From Halovivax gelatinilyticus (GTDB lineage Archaea > Halobacteriota > Halobacteria > Halobacteriales > Natrialbaceae), in assembly GCF_024300625.1 (NCBI RefSeq), contig NZ_CP101322.1:2431992-2495991 (forward strand): a DNA stretch of 64,000 nt. The letters run 5' to 3'. Positions 46,519 to 55,697 of the stretch are shown here, piece by piece. Below the pieces are notes generated by a model. The model ran no database searches. It had not been told where the DNA came from and worked only from the letters and a program-made list of their open reading frames with translations. The position numbers and the translations under genes were made by a program. Positions within the stretch are counted from its first letter, which is position 1. Each line of letters begins with the position of its first letter.

Positions 46519-47007
46519 TCAGCCAACGTCGTCCTCGTCTGCGAATTCTTGGCCAAAATGATTGTACGGTTTCGCCTGTTCCTGCTTCATGATCTCGACG
46601 CGTTCTATCTGGACACCTCGGGAATCCAGTTCTGCGAGGCTCTCCTCTATGCCGTCCTGGCTGTGTCCGACCAACTCTAACGACAGGTTCGCATTGCTTG
46701 ACAGTAATTCTCGGACGCTCACGACGCCGGATATTTCCATGATTTCATCCACTCGGTCCGCTCTCTCTGATATGGGAACGGTCGCAGTTACGAGCAGATG
46801 GTGGCCGAGTCCGGCTTTCGTGTAGTCTACGATCGTGTGGTACCCCTTGATAACGCCCTCCTCTTCGAGCCTGTCGATCCGATTCGTTACCGTGCTCGAA
46901 GAGACGCCGACCTGATCGCCGATATCGGCGACGGTCCGTTTCCGGGCGTCCTGCTGAAGCAGGTAAATGATCCCTTTGTCTACGTTGTCGATTTCATCGG
47001 GGCTCAT
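46519..47007 (-). CDS. Lrp/AsnC family transcriptional regulator
   Basis: 162 residues. The HTH is at the N-terminus (NVDKGIIYLLQQDARKRTVA, then VGVSSSTVTNRIDRLEEEGV), followed by the RAM/ligand-binding beta-alpha-beta domain (HLLVTATVPISERADRVDEI, SVRELLSSNANLSLELVGH). Start at ATG 47007. Lrp-type regulators sense amino acids and control amino-acid metabolism or pili, from family knowledge. The nearest candidate targets are the HalOD1 and pilin genes. Confidence 0.88.
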   Translation of the reverse strand: MSPDEIDNVDKGIIYLLQQDARKRTVADIGDQVGVSSSTVTNRIDRLEEEGVIKGYHTIVDYTKAGLGHHLLVTATVPISERADRVDEIMEISGVVSVRELLSSNANLSLELVGHSQDGIEESLAELDSRGVQIERVEIMKQEQAKPYNHFGQEFADEDDVG

Positions 47008-47177
47008 ATTCACCGTTCTCTCTGTAAGCGAACGAGCGAAAAGACGCTTGCCCGCGTGATCAACGAATGCTGACCGCACTGATACAGCCCGTTCGAATTC
47101 CGTCCGCCCCCTCAACCCGGTCTGACTAGTGATTTACACGGCGAGAGCTTCCCCGTCACCGACCGAGTCTCGACCTC

Positions 47178-47522
47178 CTATATGTCGAGGCTCGTCGGCG
47201 GGACGCGACAGCCACAGGGCGTGACCATGCTGGTCATCGGCCCGGCGATGGTGACGCCGATGACGGGCCCGCCACACTTCGGACAGTCGGGTGTCCAGCG
47301 GGGCCGTCTGGGGTAGCCGCCGTTCTCACTCCAGTCGTCGGACCCGGGTTTGTCATCGGATCTGTTCTCGCACCGCTCGTCTCCGCCCGACCGGTCGCAC
47401 CGATTCTCGTCCGGGTCCGAGCCATCGTTATCACTAATTCCGCCGCTTCCGGCCGTCTCGCTGCTGTTTTCGGACACGTTGCTCCCGAGACGCTTATGGT
47501 GGTGTACACTATATCTGGTCAT
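47178..47522 (-). CDS. small protein with C-terminal cysteine motif
   Basis: 114 residues starting MTRYSVHHHKRLGSNVSENS. The middle is low-complexity (Ser, Asp, Gly, Asn, Arg). The C-terminus carries CPKCGGPVIGVTIAGPMTSM and then VTPCGCRVPPTSLDI, a probable zinc-binding C-x2-C plus C-x-C arrangement. Function unknown. A histidine run near the N-terminus may also bind metal. A similar pattern has been seen by me in haloarchaeal small proteins, without a name I can give. Confidence 0.55.
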   Translation of the reverse strand: MTRYSVHHHKRLGSNVSENSSETAGSGGISDNDGSDPDENRCDRSGGDERCENRSDDKPGSDDWSENGGYPRRPRWTPDCPKCGGPVIGVTIAGPMTSMVTPCGCRVPPTSLDI

Positions 47523-47964
47523 GCTTCTGGAACCTCTCGGTTCGGAAGCGCGTCTCGGGTGCTGCGACACCCGGGACATTTCTGAGCGCACGTCCCCGCG
47601 ACTGAGTGGAGACGCACTTCCAGTGTGACGTGTGATCCGATTAAACTTATAGCTAATTGATATCGCCGGACAACAGGCCTGTATCACAACAATTCGGCTG
47701 ATATCCGAGTCACTACCATTTTCTAAACTCACGGCGGACCAACACCCCGATTCCGAAAGCCGATGTGACGTGTGACCGCATTCGAAACGCACGCCCATCA
47801 ATCGCAACCGATCACCACCGACCACGTACCCACCGCCTAGCCACCGGCGTCCTCGTCTTCAGTGGAGAGCACACCCAGCGGACAGCAGGTGCGTATCTGC
47901 GTTCAACGCCCGAAGAAGAGGAGGGGGAGTCTGTGCGTATGGAGGGAGTTCGCGAGGTGCGCCG
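47523..47964. other. gap upstream of the small cysteine-motif gene
   Basis: About 440 bases. Minus-strand extension of the neighbouring frame (to 47825) has no plausible start region. Several short frames on both strands have arginine- and serine-rich translations. No signal is supported. Confidence 0.35.
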
Positions 47965-48282
47965 TCAGGTCTCGCGCCACTTGTGGCCACACTCGACGCA
48001 GGTTAACAGTCGAACCTCGTAGGACCCGCCGGGCTTGGGAATCATCTCGTAGGAGGCCCGGTCGCTGTCGCAGTCGTCCGCTGGACAGGGCACTTCCATC
48101 CTCTCGGTGGTGTCCTGGGTCACGTCGGCCACGGCAGGCGCCCCGTCGTCTCGCTGGCCCTCCCGGATCGCCATCGCCGCTTCCGCCTGCGATTCCCGCG
48201 GGTTCTCGTTCTCACACGAGCGACACACCCACGTCTCGCCCTCCGTGTGCATCATCGACCCGCACTCGTCGCAAAATTGCAT
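47965..48282 (-). CDS. TFS-like RPB9/TFIIS zinc-ribbon protein
   Basis: 105 residues with two zinc ribbons: CDECGSMM...WVCRSCENEN at the N-terminus and CPADDCDSDRASYEMI...CVECGHKWRE at the C-terminus. This is the archaeal TFS layout. The C-terminal ribbon normally carries an Asp-Glu pair used for transcript cleavage. Here the corresponding hairpin reads KPGGSYEVRLLTC, without an evident DE, so cleavage activity is doubtful. A second such gene lies at 52613. Confidence 0.85.
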   Translation of the reverse strand: MQFCDECGSMMHTEGETWVCRSCENENPRESQAEAAMAIREGQRDDGAPAVADVTQDTTERMEVPCPADDCDSDRASYEMIPKPGGSYEVRLLTCVECGHKWRET

Positions 48283-48767
48283 TGTACCTGAATCTAGGAA
48301 CGTGGCAGATATAGGTTTTTTATTCGACTCCGGTCGACGCAGCGAGCGGTACCGGGCATTCCCGACGTCGATACACTGGCGATAGCGCTCGTCAGTCCCA
48401 CCGTCTCTCCCTTCGCTTCGAGGGAGTGGCGTCGCCATTTCGTTTACCGGGCGACCGACGATCAGGCCCGACCGAATCATCGGGACCGATTTACTCGCTC
48501 GATCCGCTCGCCCACTTCGATCCCGATCCGCCTGACCAAACCGACCGCCCGATACGCTCACCCTAGCCGCCCGTTCTCGCGCGTTCACTGATCGTACCGC
48601 CGACAAATCCTCCGCGCTCGTCGATCTGACCGACACCGTTCGGAACTGACCCGTCCGTCGCGCTGACGGTGTACGACAGACCTGTCACTCGTGTGGCTCG
48701 CATACTCAATTACCAACCGAAACATAACAAACCCCTCCGCTACGGTGGCTTCGGCGTACACTCACGC
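48283..48767. other. intergenic region without supported gene
   Basis: About 480 bases between a TFS-like gene and the NodB-like lipoprotein gene, which diverge. AT-rich elements GAACGTGGCAGATATAGG (near 48298) and TTACCAACCGAAACATAAC (near 48709) may be the two promoters. No further gene is seen. Confidence 0.4.
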
Positions 48768-50015
48768 ATGAATCGACGCACCTATCTGACGATGTCCGCA
48801 GCGACGGCGACCCTGGCCGTCGCCGGTTGTGCGGGTGACGCCGGCAGTGACGACGACTCGAACGAAACCGACGGCGACGACAGCTACGGCGACTTCGACG
48901 AGGACGAACCGTCGGAGGCGCCGCCGGACCTCGCGGGAACCTGGGACGACTTCGAGGACTTAGACGACTGGGCGCCGATGGACGGCTCGCTCGACGCCGA
49001 TACGGACCAGTACTTCGAGGGATCCCAATCAGCGCTGATCAGCGTCCCGGAATCGGCCAACAGCGGACGGATCATCCGCACGCTCTCTTCGCCGCTCGAC
49101 TGCTCCGAGGTGGTCCCCGGCCTGGCGATGGCGTCGGACGGCCCCGGCGCGCCGTCGATCCAGCTGTGGGACGAAGACGGCGCCAAAGCCGAGTACCGCC
49201 AGGAGACCGACGCCACCCACCCGTTCGTCCGTCGAAACTTCGGCCTCTCGAAGTACGAAGGCGACGTCGACCTCTCCCGGATCGGCGAGATTCACGTCGT
49301 CCACTGGACCGGCGACGAGTTCGAGGGGCAGCTCTGGGTCGACGACCTCTACTTCTCCCCGCGGAGCGAGGAGGGCAAGATCCAGATTCAGTTCCACGGC
49401 GGCTACGAGGAGGACTACACCGTTGCGTACCCGATCCTGGCCCAACACGATCTCGAAGCGACGACGTTCGTGGCTACGAATCGCGTTCGCGAGACCCAGA
49501 ACGCCGAGGGCGACCGGCTGACCGTCGAGCAACTCGACGAACTCGCCGACGCCGGCTGGACCGTCGGTAGCTACGGCCGCCGGGGGTTACAGTCCACCGA
49601 CGTCGACCCGGACGAGCGCGAAGCCGACGTCTACGAGGCCGTCGATTGGCTCAACGACCGCGGTTACGACGGCGCCGGCTTCTTCGCGTTCCCTGGTGGC
49701 CGGATCGAGGATCGGGGGTACGAGGCCGTCACCGAGGCGCACGACCTGGCGTTCGCGGGTCGCTTCCCGTCGCAGGGCCACGCCGCGAATCCCCACCTCT
49801 GTCCGCGGATGACGAACCCAGATCCGGAGGAGGCGCTGAACCTGCTGGAGTGGACCGCGACCGTCGGCGGAATCACGACGATCGCGTTCAATCGCGTCGA
49901 TTCGGAGGCACAGACCGCCCTCGAGGCCCTCGCGAGCGAGCTGTCCGCGTACCAGGAAGAAGACGTGCTCGAGGTGATCACGCCCCAGGAGATGGTAGAC
50001 GAGTACGTCTTCTGA
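48768..50015 (+). CDS. NodB-like polysaccharide deacetylase-fold lipoprotein with lost catalytic residues
   Basis: 415 residues. The signal MNRRTYLTMSAATATLAVAG leads to Cys at the lipobox. An acidic linker follows, then a beta-sandwich-like part (DWAPMDGSLDADTDQYFEG) and a NodB fold (about 215-415). The motif usually TFDDGY reads IQFHGGYEEDY here, and the usual H-x3-H metal motif is replaced by VGSYGRRGLQ. The catalytic Asp and metal His therefore appear missing, so deacetylase activity is doubtful. It may bind polysaccharide instead. The end of the protein is intact. Confidence 0.8.
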   Translation: MNRRTYLTMSAATATLAVAGCAGDAGSDDDSNETDGDDSYGDFDEDEPSEAPPDLAGTWDDFEDLDDWAPMDGSLDADTDQYFEGSQSALISVPESANSGRIIRTLSSPLDCSEVVPGLAMASDGPGAPSIQLWDEDGAKAEYRQETDATHPFVRRNFGLSKYEGDVDLSRIGEIHVVHWTGDEFEGQLWVDDLYFSPRSEEGKIQIQFHGGYEEDYTVAYPILAQHDLEATTFVATNRVRETQNAEGDRLTVEQLDELADAGWTVGSYGRRGLQSTDVDPDEREADVYEAVDWLNDRGYDGAGFFAFPGGRIEDRGYEAVTEAHDLAFAGRFPSQGHAANPHLCPRMTNPDPEEALNLLEWTATVGGITTIAFNRVDSEAQTALEALASELSAYQEEDVLEVITPQEMVDEYVF

Positions 50016-50096
50016 GGTTCACAACAATCCGCCGGCCCCGCCGAACCGGGTAACGCCGGTCCGGCCCGAGTCTTCGCACCCCGTTTTTCCGTCGGT

Positions 50097-50232
50097 CGTT
50101 GCGCCCGATCCGATCGATCGTTGCGCCCGATCCGATCGATCGTTGCGCTCGCCCGTTCCGATCCGTCGACGGTTCGTTTCCCGTCGATCGGTACGCTCGC
50201 CGTCAAATCCGTCGACGGTTCGTTTCCCGTCG
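50097..50232. repeat. tandem and direct repeats between convergent genes
   Basis: A 22-base unit (CGTTGCGCCCGATCCGATCG and AT) starts at 50097, 50119 and 50141, the third copy only partial. It is followed by two copies of a 26-base unit starting ATCCGTCGACGGTTCGTTTC at 50161 and 50207. The tract fills the gap between two convergent stops and probably contains terminators. Repeat number may vary among strains. Confidence 0.85.
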
Positions 50233-50233
50233 G

Positions 50234-50734
50234 TCAGTCGGCGACTCGAACCTCGACCTCGTCGCGGGCGGTCGCCAGTCGGAAGGTCGGTACGGTTCGG
50301 TACTCGACCTCGACGACGCCGGTCCGGCGGAGCCGCTTTAGGCCCGAGCGAACGTCGTCGACGTCCGGATCCAGATCCGTCTCCGCGCGGACGCGTTCCA
50401 GTACGGCGACGACGCTCACCGACCGCTCGTCGGGACCGGGGACGACGTCGAGGATCGCCGATTGCAACCCGTCGACGCTAATTTTCGAGGGAACGGCGCC
50501 TTCTTCGGTGCTCTCGACGCCCGGTTCGACGTCGACGAGGTCGGCCGCCTCGGGCGTCGCCCTGATCAGGCTGTTGTCGTCGCGAAAGTAGTACTCCGAG
50601 AGTTCGGATTCGAGGTACTGGTGGACGTCGCTGCCGCTTTCTAGGTCCCACCTGTCCTGCAGTTCGCTGTTTTTCGTCGGTTGCAGCTGCACCACGTCGG
50701 CGAGGCGATCCAGCGCCTCCTCGGAGAGGGTCAT
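50234..50734 (-). CDS. DUF5797 family protein
   Basis: 166 residues starting MTLSEEALDRLADVVQLQPT. The N-terminal part resembles a winged helix (LQPTKNSELQDRWDLESGSD, HQYLESELSEYYFRDDNSLI), and a second similar unit follows (about 110-165). It matches the haloarchaeal DUF5797 family. Two winged helices suggest DNA binding, but nothing is known of targets. Start at ATG 50734. Confidence 0.85.
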   Translation of the reverse strand: MTLSEEALDRLADVVQLQPTKNSELQDRWDLESGSDVHQYLESELSEYYFRDDNSLIRATPEAADLVDVEPGVESTEEGAVPSKISVDGLQSAILDVVPGPDERSVSVVAVLERVRAETDLDPDVDDVRSGLKRLRRTGVVEVEYRTVPTFRLATARDEVEVRVAD

Positions 50735-50792
50735 CGTTCGACCGTACGAGAAATCAGTACTTTTGCGTTGCGCACTGTCACCGTCCGACGAC

Positions 50793-52094
50793 TCATTCGG
50801 CCAGCGACGGCCGGTCGGCGACCGCCGCATCCAGGGTTTCGTCGACCTGCGTCGCGACGAGTACCACCCCGACCAGCGCGAGAAGCGAGGCGAACGCGAA
50901 CGGGACGATGAACCCGAAGCCGACGAGAAAGCCCGAGACGAGCGGACCGATCGCGATCCCGAACCCGAACGCCATCGTCAGGACCGACAGCGTCGTCCCG
51001 GACTCGCCCTCCGGCGCCAGGTCGCCGGCGAGTGCGAGTCCCGGCGCGAACACCATCGCCCCGGCGATGCCCTGGCCGAGCCTGGCGACGAACATCGTCT
51101 CCGGCGTCGTGACGACGCCCTGCGCGAGCGTCGTCGGGATCAACAACACCATGCCCCAGAGGATGAACGGTCGGCGACCGATGCGATCGCTGGCGCCGCC
51201 GACGGGCGTCTGGAGGGCGATCTGGGCGAAGATGAACGCGGCGAACTGGAGGCCGAACCAGGTCGAGCCCTGATCGAGTTTGGCGTTGACTTCGTTTTGG
51301 AGCGTCGCGAAGAGGGCGATCCCGATCATCATGAACAGGGTGACGATGCCGAGCGTGATCACGGGATTGAGCAGGTTGTCGCCGCGGGGATCGGTGATGC
51401 GTATCGACGGCGACCCGCCGGCCGTCGCCTTGGTCCGCTCGGGGTCGCTGATCAGCACCGAGACCATCGCGAGGCTGACGAGGGCGGTGACCGTCGCGAT
51501 CAGGAACGCCATCTCGAAGCCGCTCACGGTGAACGACGGGGTTCCGAGCGACAGCTCGTAGGGTCCGGCGGCGACGACCGCGCCGGCGGCGACCGGCCCC
51601 GCGCCGAAGCCGACCAGTCGAAACGTGTTGTAGATACCCATGCTGCCGCCGCGGTGACCGGCCGTCGCGAGTTCGTTTATCAGGGCGACTGATGCCGGGA
51701 CGATGAACGCGACGCTGACGCCCTGGAGCGCCCGGATCACGACGAGCGAGAGGTAGGATCCGGCAAAGAGGTAGAGGAAGTTCGTCGTCGCCAGGCCGGC
51801 GAGGCCGATCACGATAAAGCGCTTTCTGGCACCCCGGCTATCGGAGAGGCGACCCGTAAACGGCTGTAACAGGCTGTTCAACAGCCCGTACAACGAGAGG
51901 ATGATCCCGATGACCATCGCCTCCTCGAGCCCGAACGTCTCGCCCGTGACCACGTCGCTCGCGACGTACAGCGGGATCACGATGATGAGAAACGAGTTGC
52001 CGATGCCGTCGGCGAGTCGGGCGAACGCCAGCGCGAAAATTCGTCGGTCCACCGCGAACGCCGCGCGAACCCGCGAAGTCACCGACTGGCGCAT
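50793..52094 (-). CDS. MFS transporter
   Basis: 433 residues with about twelve hydrophobic helices. The first-half signature LQPFTGRLSDSRGARKRFIV and second-half GGASDRIGRRPFILWGMVLL match MFS motif A. The central loop holds SDPERTKATAGGSPSIRITD. Family-level similarity is with multidrug or sugar exporters. It lies upstream of the DUF5797 gene on the same strand, 58 bases apart. Substrate unknown. Confidence 0.9.
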   Translation of the reverse strand: MRQSVTSRVRAAFAVDRRIFALAFARLADGIGNSFLIIVIPLYVASDVVTGETFGLEEAMVIGIILSLYGLLNSLLQPFTGRLSDSRGARKRFIVIGLAGLATTNFLYLFAGSYLSLVVIRALQGVSVAFIVPASVALINELATAGHRGGSMGIYNTFRLVGFGAGPVAAGAVVAAGPYELSLGTPSFTVSGFEMAFLIATVTALVSLAMVSVLISDPERTKATAGGSPSIRITDPRGDNLLNPVITLGIVTLFMMIGIALFATLQNEVNAKLDQGSTWFGLQFAAFIFAQIALQTPVGGASDRIGRRPFILWGMVLLIPTTLAQGVVTTPETMFVARLGQGIAGAMVFAPGLALAGDLAPEGESGTTLSVLTMAFGFGIAIGPLVSGFLVGFGFIVPFAFASLLALVGVVLVATQVDETLDAAVADRPSLAE

Positions 52095-52265
52095 TCGATG
52101 AGAGTTCGGCGCGGATCCTCAAGTGCATTTCGAACCGAAATACGACTTCGATCGATCGCGTCGCTCCACGGACCGACGGTGCGACTCGCGTCCGACTCGT
52201 CGGCCGACGTGACGGTCAACCCGATCACGGCGAGCGTTCATTCCCGTCGGCGTCCTAGGGCACCC

Positions 52266-52523
52266 ATGAGCGAACCGATCACCCTGAACGAACTCGGTGC
52301 CACGCTCGAAACACTACCCTATCCGGTCACGCGGAGCGACGTCGACGACCGACTCGGCGACCGACGACTTCAGCTCGCAGACGGCGAGACGACGATCGGC
52401 GAGACGCTCGATCACGTCGAGTCGGAGCGATTCGACTCCGAGAACGAACTCGAATCGGATCTGTTCGCCGCGCTCCCTCGAAACGCCGTCGGCGAACCCT
52501 ACCAGTCCGAAGGCGAAGGCTAG
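52266..52523 (+). CDS. DUF5789-like small protein
   Basis: 85 residues starting MSEPITLNELGATLETLPYP. It is acidic, with a regular pattern of short helices and the segment VTRSDVDDRLGDRRLQLADG. It matches my memory of the haloarchaeal DUF5789 family. No enzymatic motif. It diverges from the MFS gene and lies upstream of the second TFS-like gene on the same strand with a 90-base gap. Confidence 0.78.
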   Translation: MSEPITLNELGATLETLPYPVTRSDVDDRLGDRRLQLADGETTIGETLDHVESERFDSENELESDLFAALPRNAVGEPYQSEGEG

Positions 52524-52612
52524 CCCCGCGGCGACGAGGTGGCCGGCGCTACCGTCGTCTTCGCGCGCCAAACACGTCGTTTAAGTCCCTCGGCATGCCA
52601 TTTCGGACAACG

Positions 52613-52921
52613 ATGGAGTTTTGCGACGAATGCGGTTCGATGATGAAAGCCGACGACGGGCTGTGGGTCTGTGGCAGCTGTGAGTTCACCAAAGCAAAAG
52701 ACGACGCCCAGGCGTACGTCGTGACCGACGCTCAGGAGTCGAGCGAAATTATCGAATCCTCCGAGGAAAATTCGCTCCCAGAAACCGAAGTACAGTGTCC
52801 GAACTGCGAGAACGACACCGCCTACTGGTACCTCCAGCAGATCCGGTCGGCCGACGAATCGGAGACGCGCTTTTTCATCTGCACCGAGTGCGAGCACAAG
52901 TGGCGCGAGGACGACCACTAA
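52613..52921 (+). CDS. TFS-like RPB9/TFIIS zinc-ribbon protein (second copy)
   Basis: 102 residues starting MEFCDECGSMMKADDGLWVC. The N-ribbon CDEC...CGSC and C-ribbon CPNCENDTAYWYLQQI...CTECEHKWRE are complete. The C-terminal hairpin carries RSADESETRFFIC, with an Asp-Glu pair where TFIIS-type proteins hold their catalytic acids. Transcript cleavage by RNA polymerase is therefore plausible for this copy, unlike the copy at 47965. ATG 52613 chosen; the more upstream ATG adds six residues. Confidence 0.88.
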   Translation: MEFCDECGSMMKADDGLWVCGSCEFTKAKDDAQAYVVTDAQESSEIIESSEENSLPETEVQCPNCENDTAYWYLQQIRSADESETRFFICTECEHKWREDDH

Positions 52922-53024
52922 CGAACGCGTTCTCGGCCTCTGGCGGCGTCGAACCCCTCCCCGTGGATGAAAGAGGCAGTCGACAGAGCCGACGGCGAGT
53001 CGACCTCGCCGCCCGGAGAATCAG

Positions 53025-53780
53025 TCACTCGTTTCGCGCGAGCGTCAGGTAGCCCGTGTGACCCACGGGTGCCGTCGAGGGCCGCGAGCCCCGCTCGTCG
53101 AAGTCCATCTCTCGCTGGATCGTCTCGCGCGTTCGGACGTTCGCCAGCCCGGCGTCGGTGGCGGTCTCGACGACCTGTCGCGCGTTCTCGACGAACGGGC
53201 TGTAGACGGCGAGAAAGCCGCCCTCGACGAGCAGGTCCGGCGCTCGCTCGACGACCGTCGCGGCGTCGCCCGTGTCGAGGGTCACCACGTCGAACGACGG
53301 CGCGCCGTCGGCGATCTCGTCACACAGCTCGTCGAGCGCCGCCGTGAGGTCGCCCGTCCGCACCTCGACTCCGTCCGCGACGTCCGCGAGCGCCATGTTT
53401 GCTCTCGCCACCTCGGCGAAGTCCGGATCGCGCTCGTAGGTGCGAACCGACGCCCCGGCTCTGGCCATCGAGGCGGCGAGCACGCCAGTCCCCGTTCCCG
53501 CGTCGAGAACCCGATCACCCGTGCCGACGCCGGTCTCGCCGATGACCAGCCCGACGTCTCTGGGCACCATCGGCGCGCCCGTCCGCTCGAAGTGGTGAAA
53601 GAGATCCGGGCCGCGAAGCGCGCGAACGTGAAACTCGGTCCCCAGGTGGGTTTCGATCGTCGCTCCCGGCTCGACGTCTTCGGGGACGTCGAGCACGCCG
53701 AGGTCGGTCCCGAACTCCTCGCCGGGGGAGACGAGGTACTCGCGGTCCTCGTAGACGACGAGGACGGGAGACGGGCTCAC
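53025..53780 (-). CDS. trmI: tRNA (adenine-N1)-methyltransferase TrmI
   Basis: 251 residues. An N-terminal beta-rich domain ([20 protein letters not shown]) precedes a Rossmann methyltransferase with the SAM motif [19 protein letters not shown], the acid of motif II in [11 protein letters not shown] and [11 protein letters not shown]. This is the TrmI architecture, which methylates A57/A58 in archaeal tRNA T-loops. The start ATG overlaps the NAC gene stop by four bases, giving the NAC-TrmI pair. Confidence 0.92.
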   Translation of the reverse strand: MSPSPVLVVYEDREYLVSPGEEFGTDLGVLDVPEDVEPGATIETHLGTEFHVRALRGPDLFHHFERTGAPMVPRDVGLVIGETGVGTGDRVLDAGTGTGVLAASMARAGASVRTYERDPDFAEVARANMALADVADGVEVRTGDLTAALDELCDEIADGAPSFDVVTLDTGDAATVVERAPDLLVEGGFLAVYSPFVENARQVVETATDAGLANVRTRETIQREMDFDERGSRPSTAPVGHTGYLTLARNE

Positions 53781-54148
53781 TCCAGGTCGGCGACCGCGGC
53801 CGCCAGGTCCCCGCCGTGGCGTTCGAGTGCATCGCGCGCGTCGTCCTCGCTCGCGCCGGTGCGCGTCGCGACGAGTTCGACGTCGTCCTCGTCGAACGCG
53901 CCCCCGCTGGTGTCGGCGGCCTCGGCGTCGCCGCCGGTCCGTTCGCGCTCTTCCGGCGAGCCGATCACCTGGTAGGTCTCCTGGCCCCGGGCGTCCATTC
54001 GCGTGACGTCCGGTGCGTCGAAGACGAGATCGTGATCCGGCGTTCGGATGATCACTTCCTCGGCATCGAGTTCGTCCATGTCGATGCCCATCTGTTTCAT
54101 CATCTGTTCCATCTTCCGCGGATCGAGACCGCCGCCTCCACCAAACAT
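53777..54148 (-). CDS. nac: archaeal nascent polypeptide-associated complex protein (NAC)
   Basis: 123 residues starting [20 protein letters not shown]. The NAC domain ([20 protein letters not shown], then [12 protein letters not shown]) is followed by a low-complexity linker and a C-terminal UBA domain ([20 protein letters not shown]). It binds the ribosome exit and shields nascent chains. Immediately upstream of trmI with a four-base overlap. Confidence 0.94.
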   Translation of the reverse strand: MFGGGGGLDPRKMEQMMKQMGIDMDELDAEEVIIRTPDHDLVFDAPDVTRMDARGQETYQVIGSPEERERTGGDAEAADTSGGAFDEDDVELVATRTGASEDDARDALERHGGDLAAAVADLE

Positions 54149-54213
54149 AGTCGAGAGGTTACCACGCGCGGCCAAAAGGCTGACGACCGCCGACGGCGGG
54201 TTCGTCCGGGCGT

Positions 54214-54690
54214 TCACTCCTCGGGCCCGACGCTGGATCTGACTTTCACCGCCATCCCGGTCTCGAAGTCGCGGATCGATCCGGCGTCGAGGGCGGCGCG
54301 ACCGACGGCGAGCAGCGTCCCGTCGACGTGTTCGACGACCACTTCGTCGCCGGCGCGGACCGCCGGGTCGACCCCGCGGACGAACTTCGCGAAGACGTTC
54401 TTTCCGTCGCGGACGAACGGCTCGCTCTCGTCGTCGACGACGACGCGTCCGACGGGCGGGTCGAACGCCGCCGCGAGCCGACGGCCGCCTTCGAGGCCGA
54501 GCGTGAATCGGCCGTCCGTTCCGTACGAGACGAGGCGATCGCCGTCGACGTGGATCTGCTGTGGCCGTCCGCTTCCGGTGCGGGTGATCGTCGGCGACTC
54601 GGCCGGATCGAACAGGGCGGTCCCCGCTCCCGCACCGAACTGGTACTCGGCGACGTACCTGAGCGCGGCCAGTTCCCGTTCGTCTGTCAT
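54214..54690 (-). CDS. PUA-domain RNA-binding protein
   Basis: 158 residues. The C-terminal half is a PUA domain: [40 protein letters not shown]. The N-terminal part ([30 protein letters not shown]) is a typical preceding domain in archaeal pseudouridine or archaeosine-related PUA proteins. It stands upstream of NAC by 65 bases on the same strand and may be part of the same tRNA-modification operon. Substrate unknown. Confidence 0.82.
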   Translation of the reverse strand: MTDERELAALRYVAEYQFGAGAGTALFDPAESPTITRTGSGRPQQIHVDGDRLVSYGTDGRFTLGLEGGRRLAAAFDPPVGRVVVDDESEPFVRDGKNVFAKFVRGVDPAVRAGDEVVVEHVDGTLLAVGRAALDAGSIRDFETGMAVKVRSSVGPEE

Positions 54691-54908
54691 CGGCCGTTCT
54701 TCTCGGCGGCCGGGTGAAAGGCTATCGACTCAGTCGGCGGGATCGCCGACCCGGCGGTGATGTGGGACATGGACCCGCTCGGTCACCACGACGATCGGCG
54801 GACGGCCGACGAAGAAAATAAGACAATCTCCGCTCTCAGCTTATTTTCGAGCACAGGACTGATAAAACGGTGAGGTTATTACTGGTCGAAGGATAGAATT
54901 GGCAATAA

Positions 54909-55091
54909 ATGGACGGTACGCAGATCGGACTCGGCGTTTGTCTCATCGGAACGGCATCTCTCCTACTGGTCGGTCGATCGCAGGCCCCGTCGGATTCGGT
55001 GGTCTACGGCATGGCGGGTCTCGCCGTGGCGCTGACGATCGGCGCGGTCGCCATCGCGGCCATCAGAAACTGCGAGACGCGGGCGATCTGA
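54909..55091 (+). CDS. 60-residue membrane protein
   Basis: Starts MDGTQIGLGVCLIGTASLLL. Two hydrophobic helices (about 7-22 and 32-52), polar turn RSQAPSDS and C-terminal RNCETRAI. An AT-rich element GGTTATTAC is located about 35 bases upstream of the ATG. No homologue recognised. It converges with the NYN-domain gene, leaving only two bases between stops. Confidence 0.6.
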   Translation: MDGTQIGLGVCLIGTASLLLVGRSQAPSDSVVYGMAGLAVALTIGAVAIAAIRNCETRAI

Positions 55092-55093
55092 GT

Positions 55094-55591
55094 CTAGAGC
55101 AAGAATCGATCGACGTCTCCGTCGAGGTCGACGAAGCTGTCGGCTTCTTCGATCAGCTCTTCGGCCGTCGACGATTCGAACGCCATCACTTCGGGTCTGA
55201 CCCCTTCGTGGCGGAGGTGTGAACAGAGTCGCGAGAAGTCCCCGTCGCCGGTACACAGCACGATCGAGTCGACGTGGTTGGCGAGCGTGACCGCGTCTAA
55301 GCTCATCCCGACGTCCCAGTCGGCCTTCTTCGACCCGTCGGGAAACCGCTTTATGTCCTTGATCTTGGTCTCGAAGCCGATGTCGACGAGCGCGTCGAAG
55401 AACGACTCCTCTTCGGGGGAGTCTGCGCGGATGACGTAGGCGATCGCGCGCGTGAGCTGTCGGTCGCCGACGGCGGCGTCGAGAAGCGAGGCGTAGTCGA
55501 TGTTCCGGCTGTGGAGGCTCTGGGCGGAGTGATAGAGATTCTGCGCGTCGACCAGCACGGCGACCCGCTGGCCTGGGTGAACGTTAGACAT
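55094..55591 (-). CDS. NYN-domain (LabA/PIN-like) RNase-type protein
   Basis: 165 residues from ATG 55591. The PIN-like metal set is visible: Asp in VLVDAQNLYHS, KKADWDVGMSLDAV and CTGDGDFSRLCSHLR. This is the LabA/NYN family, probable RNases. The C-terminus ELIEEADSFVDLD is typical. No neighbour suggests its target. Cytosolic. Confidence 0.88.
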   Translation of the reverse strand: MSNVHPGQRVAVLVDAQNLYHSAQSLHSRNIDYASLLDAAVGDRQLTRAIAYVIRADSPEEESFFDALVDIGFETKIKDIKRFPDGSKKADWDVGMSLDAVTLANHVDSIVLCTGDGDFSRLCSHLRHEGVRPEVMAFESSTAEELIEEADSFVDLDGDVDRFLL

Positions 55592-55697
55592 GTTCACACC
55601 GAACACTCACACGGACAAAGCACTTTCGAGCGAGGACGTCGACCTGTGATGGAAAACCGGTTCCGATTCGTCGAACCGGTTCGATCCGGGTTCGAGG

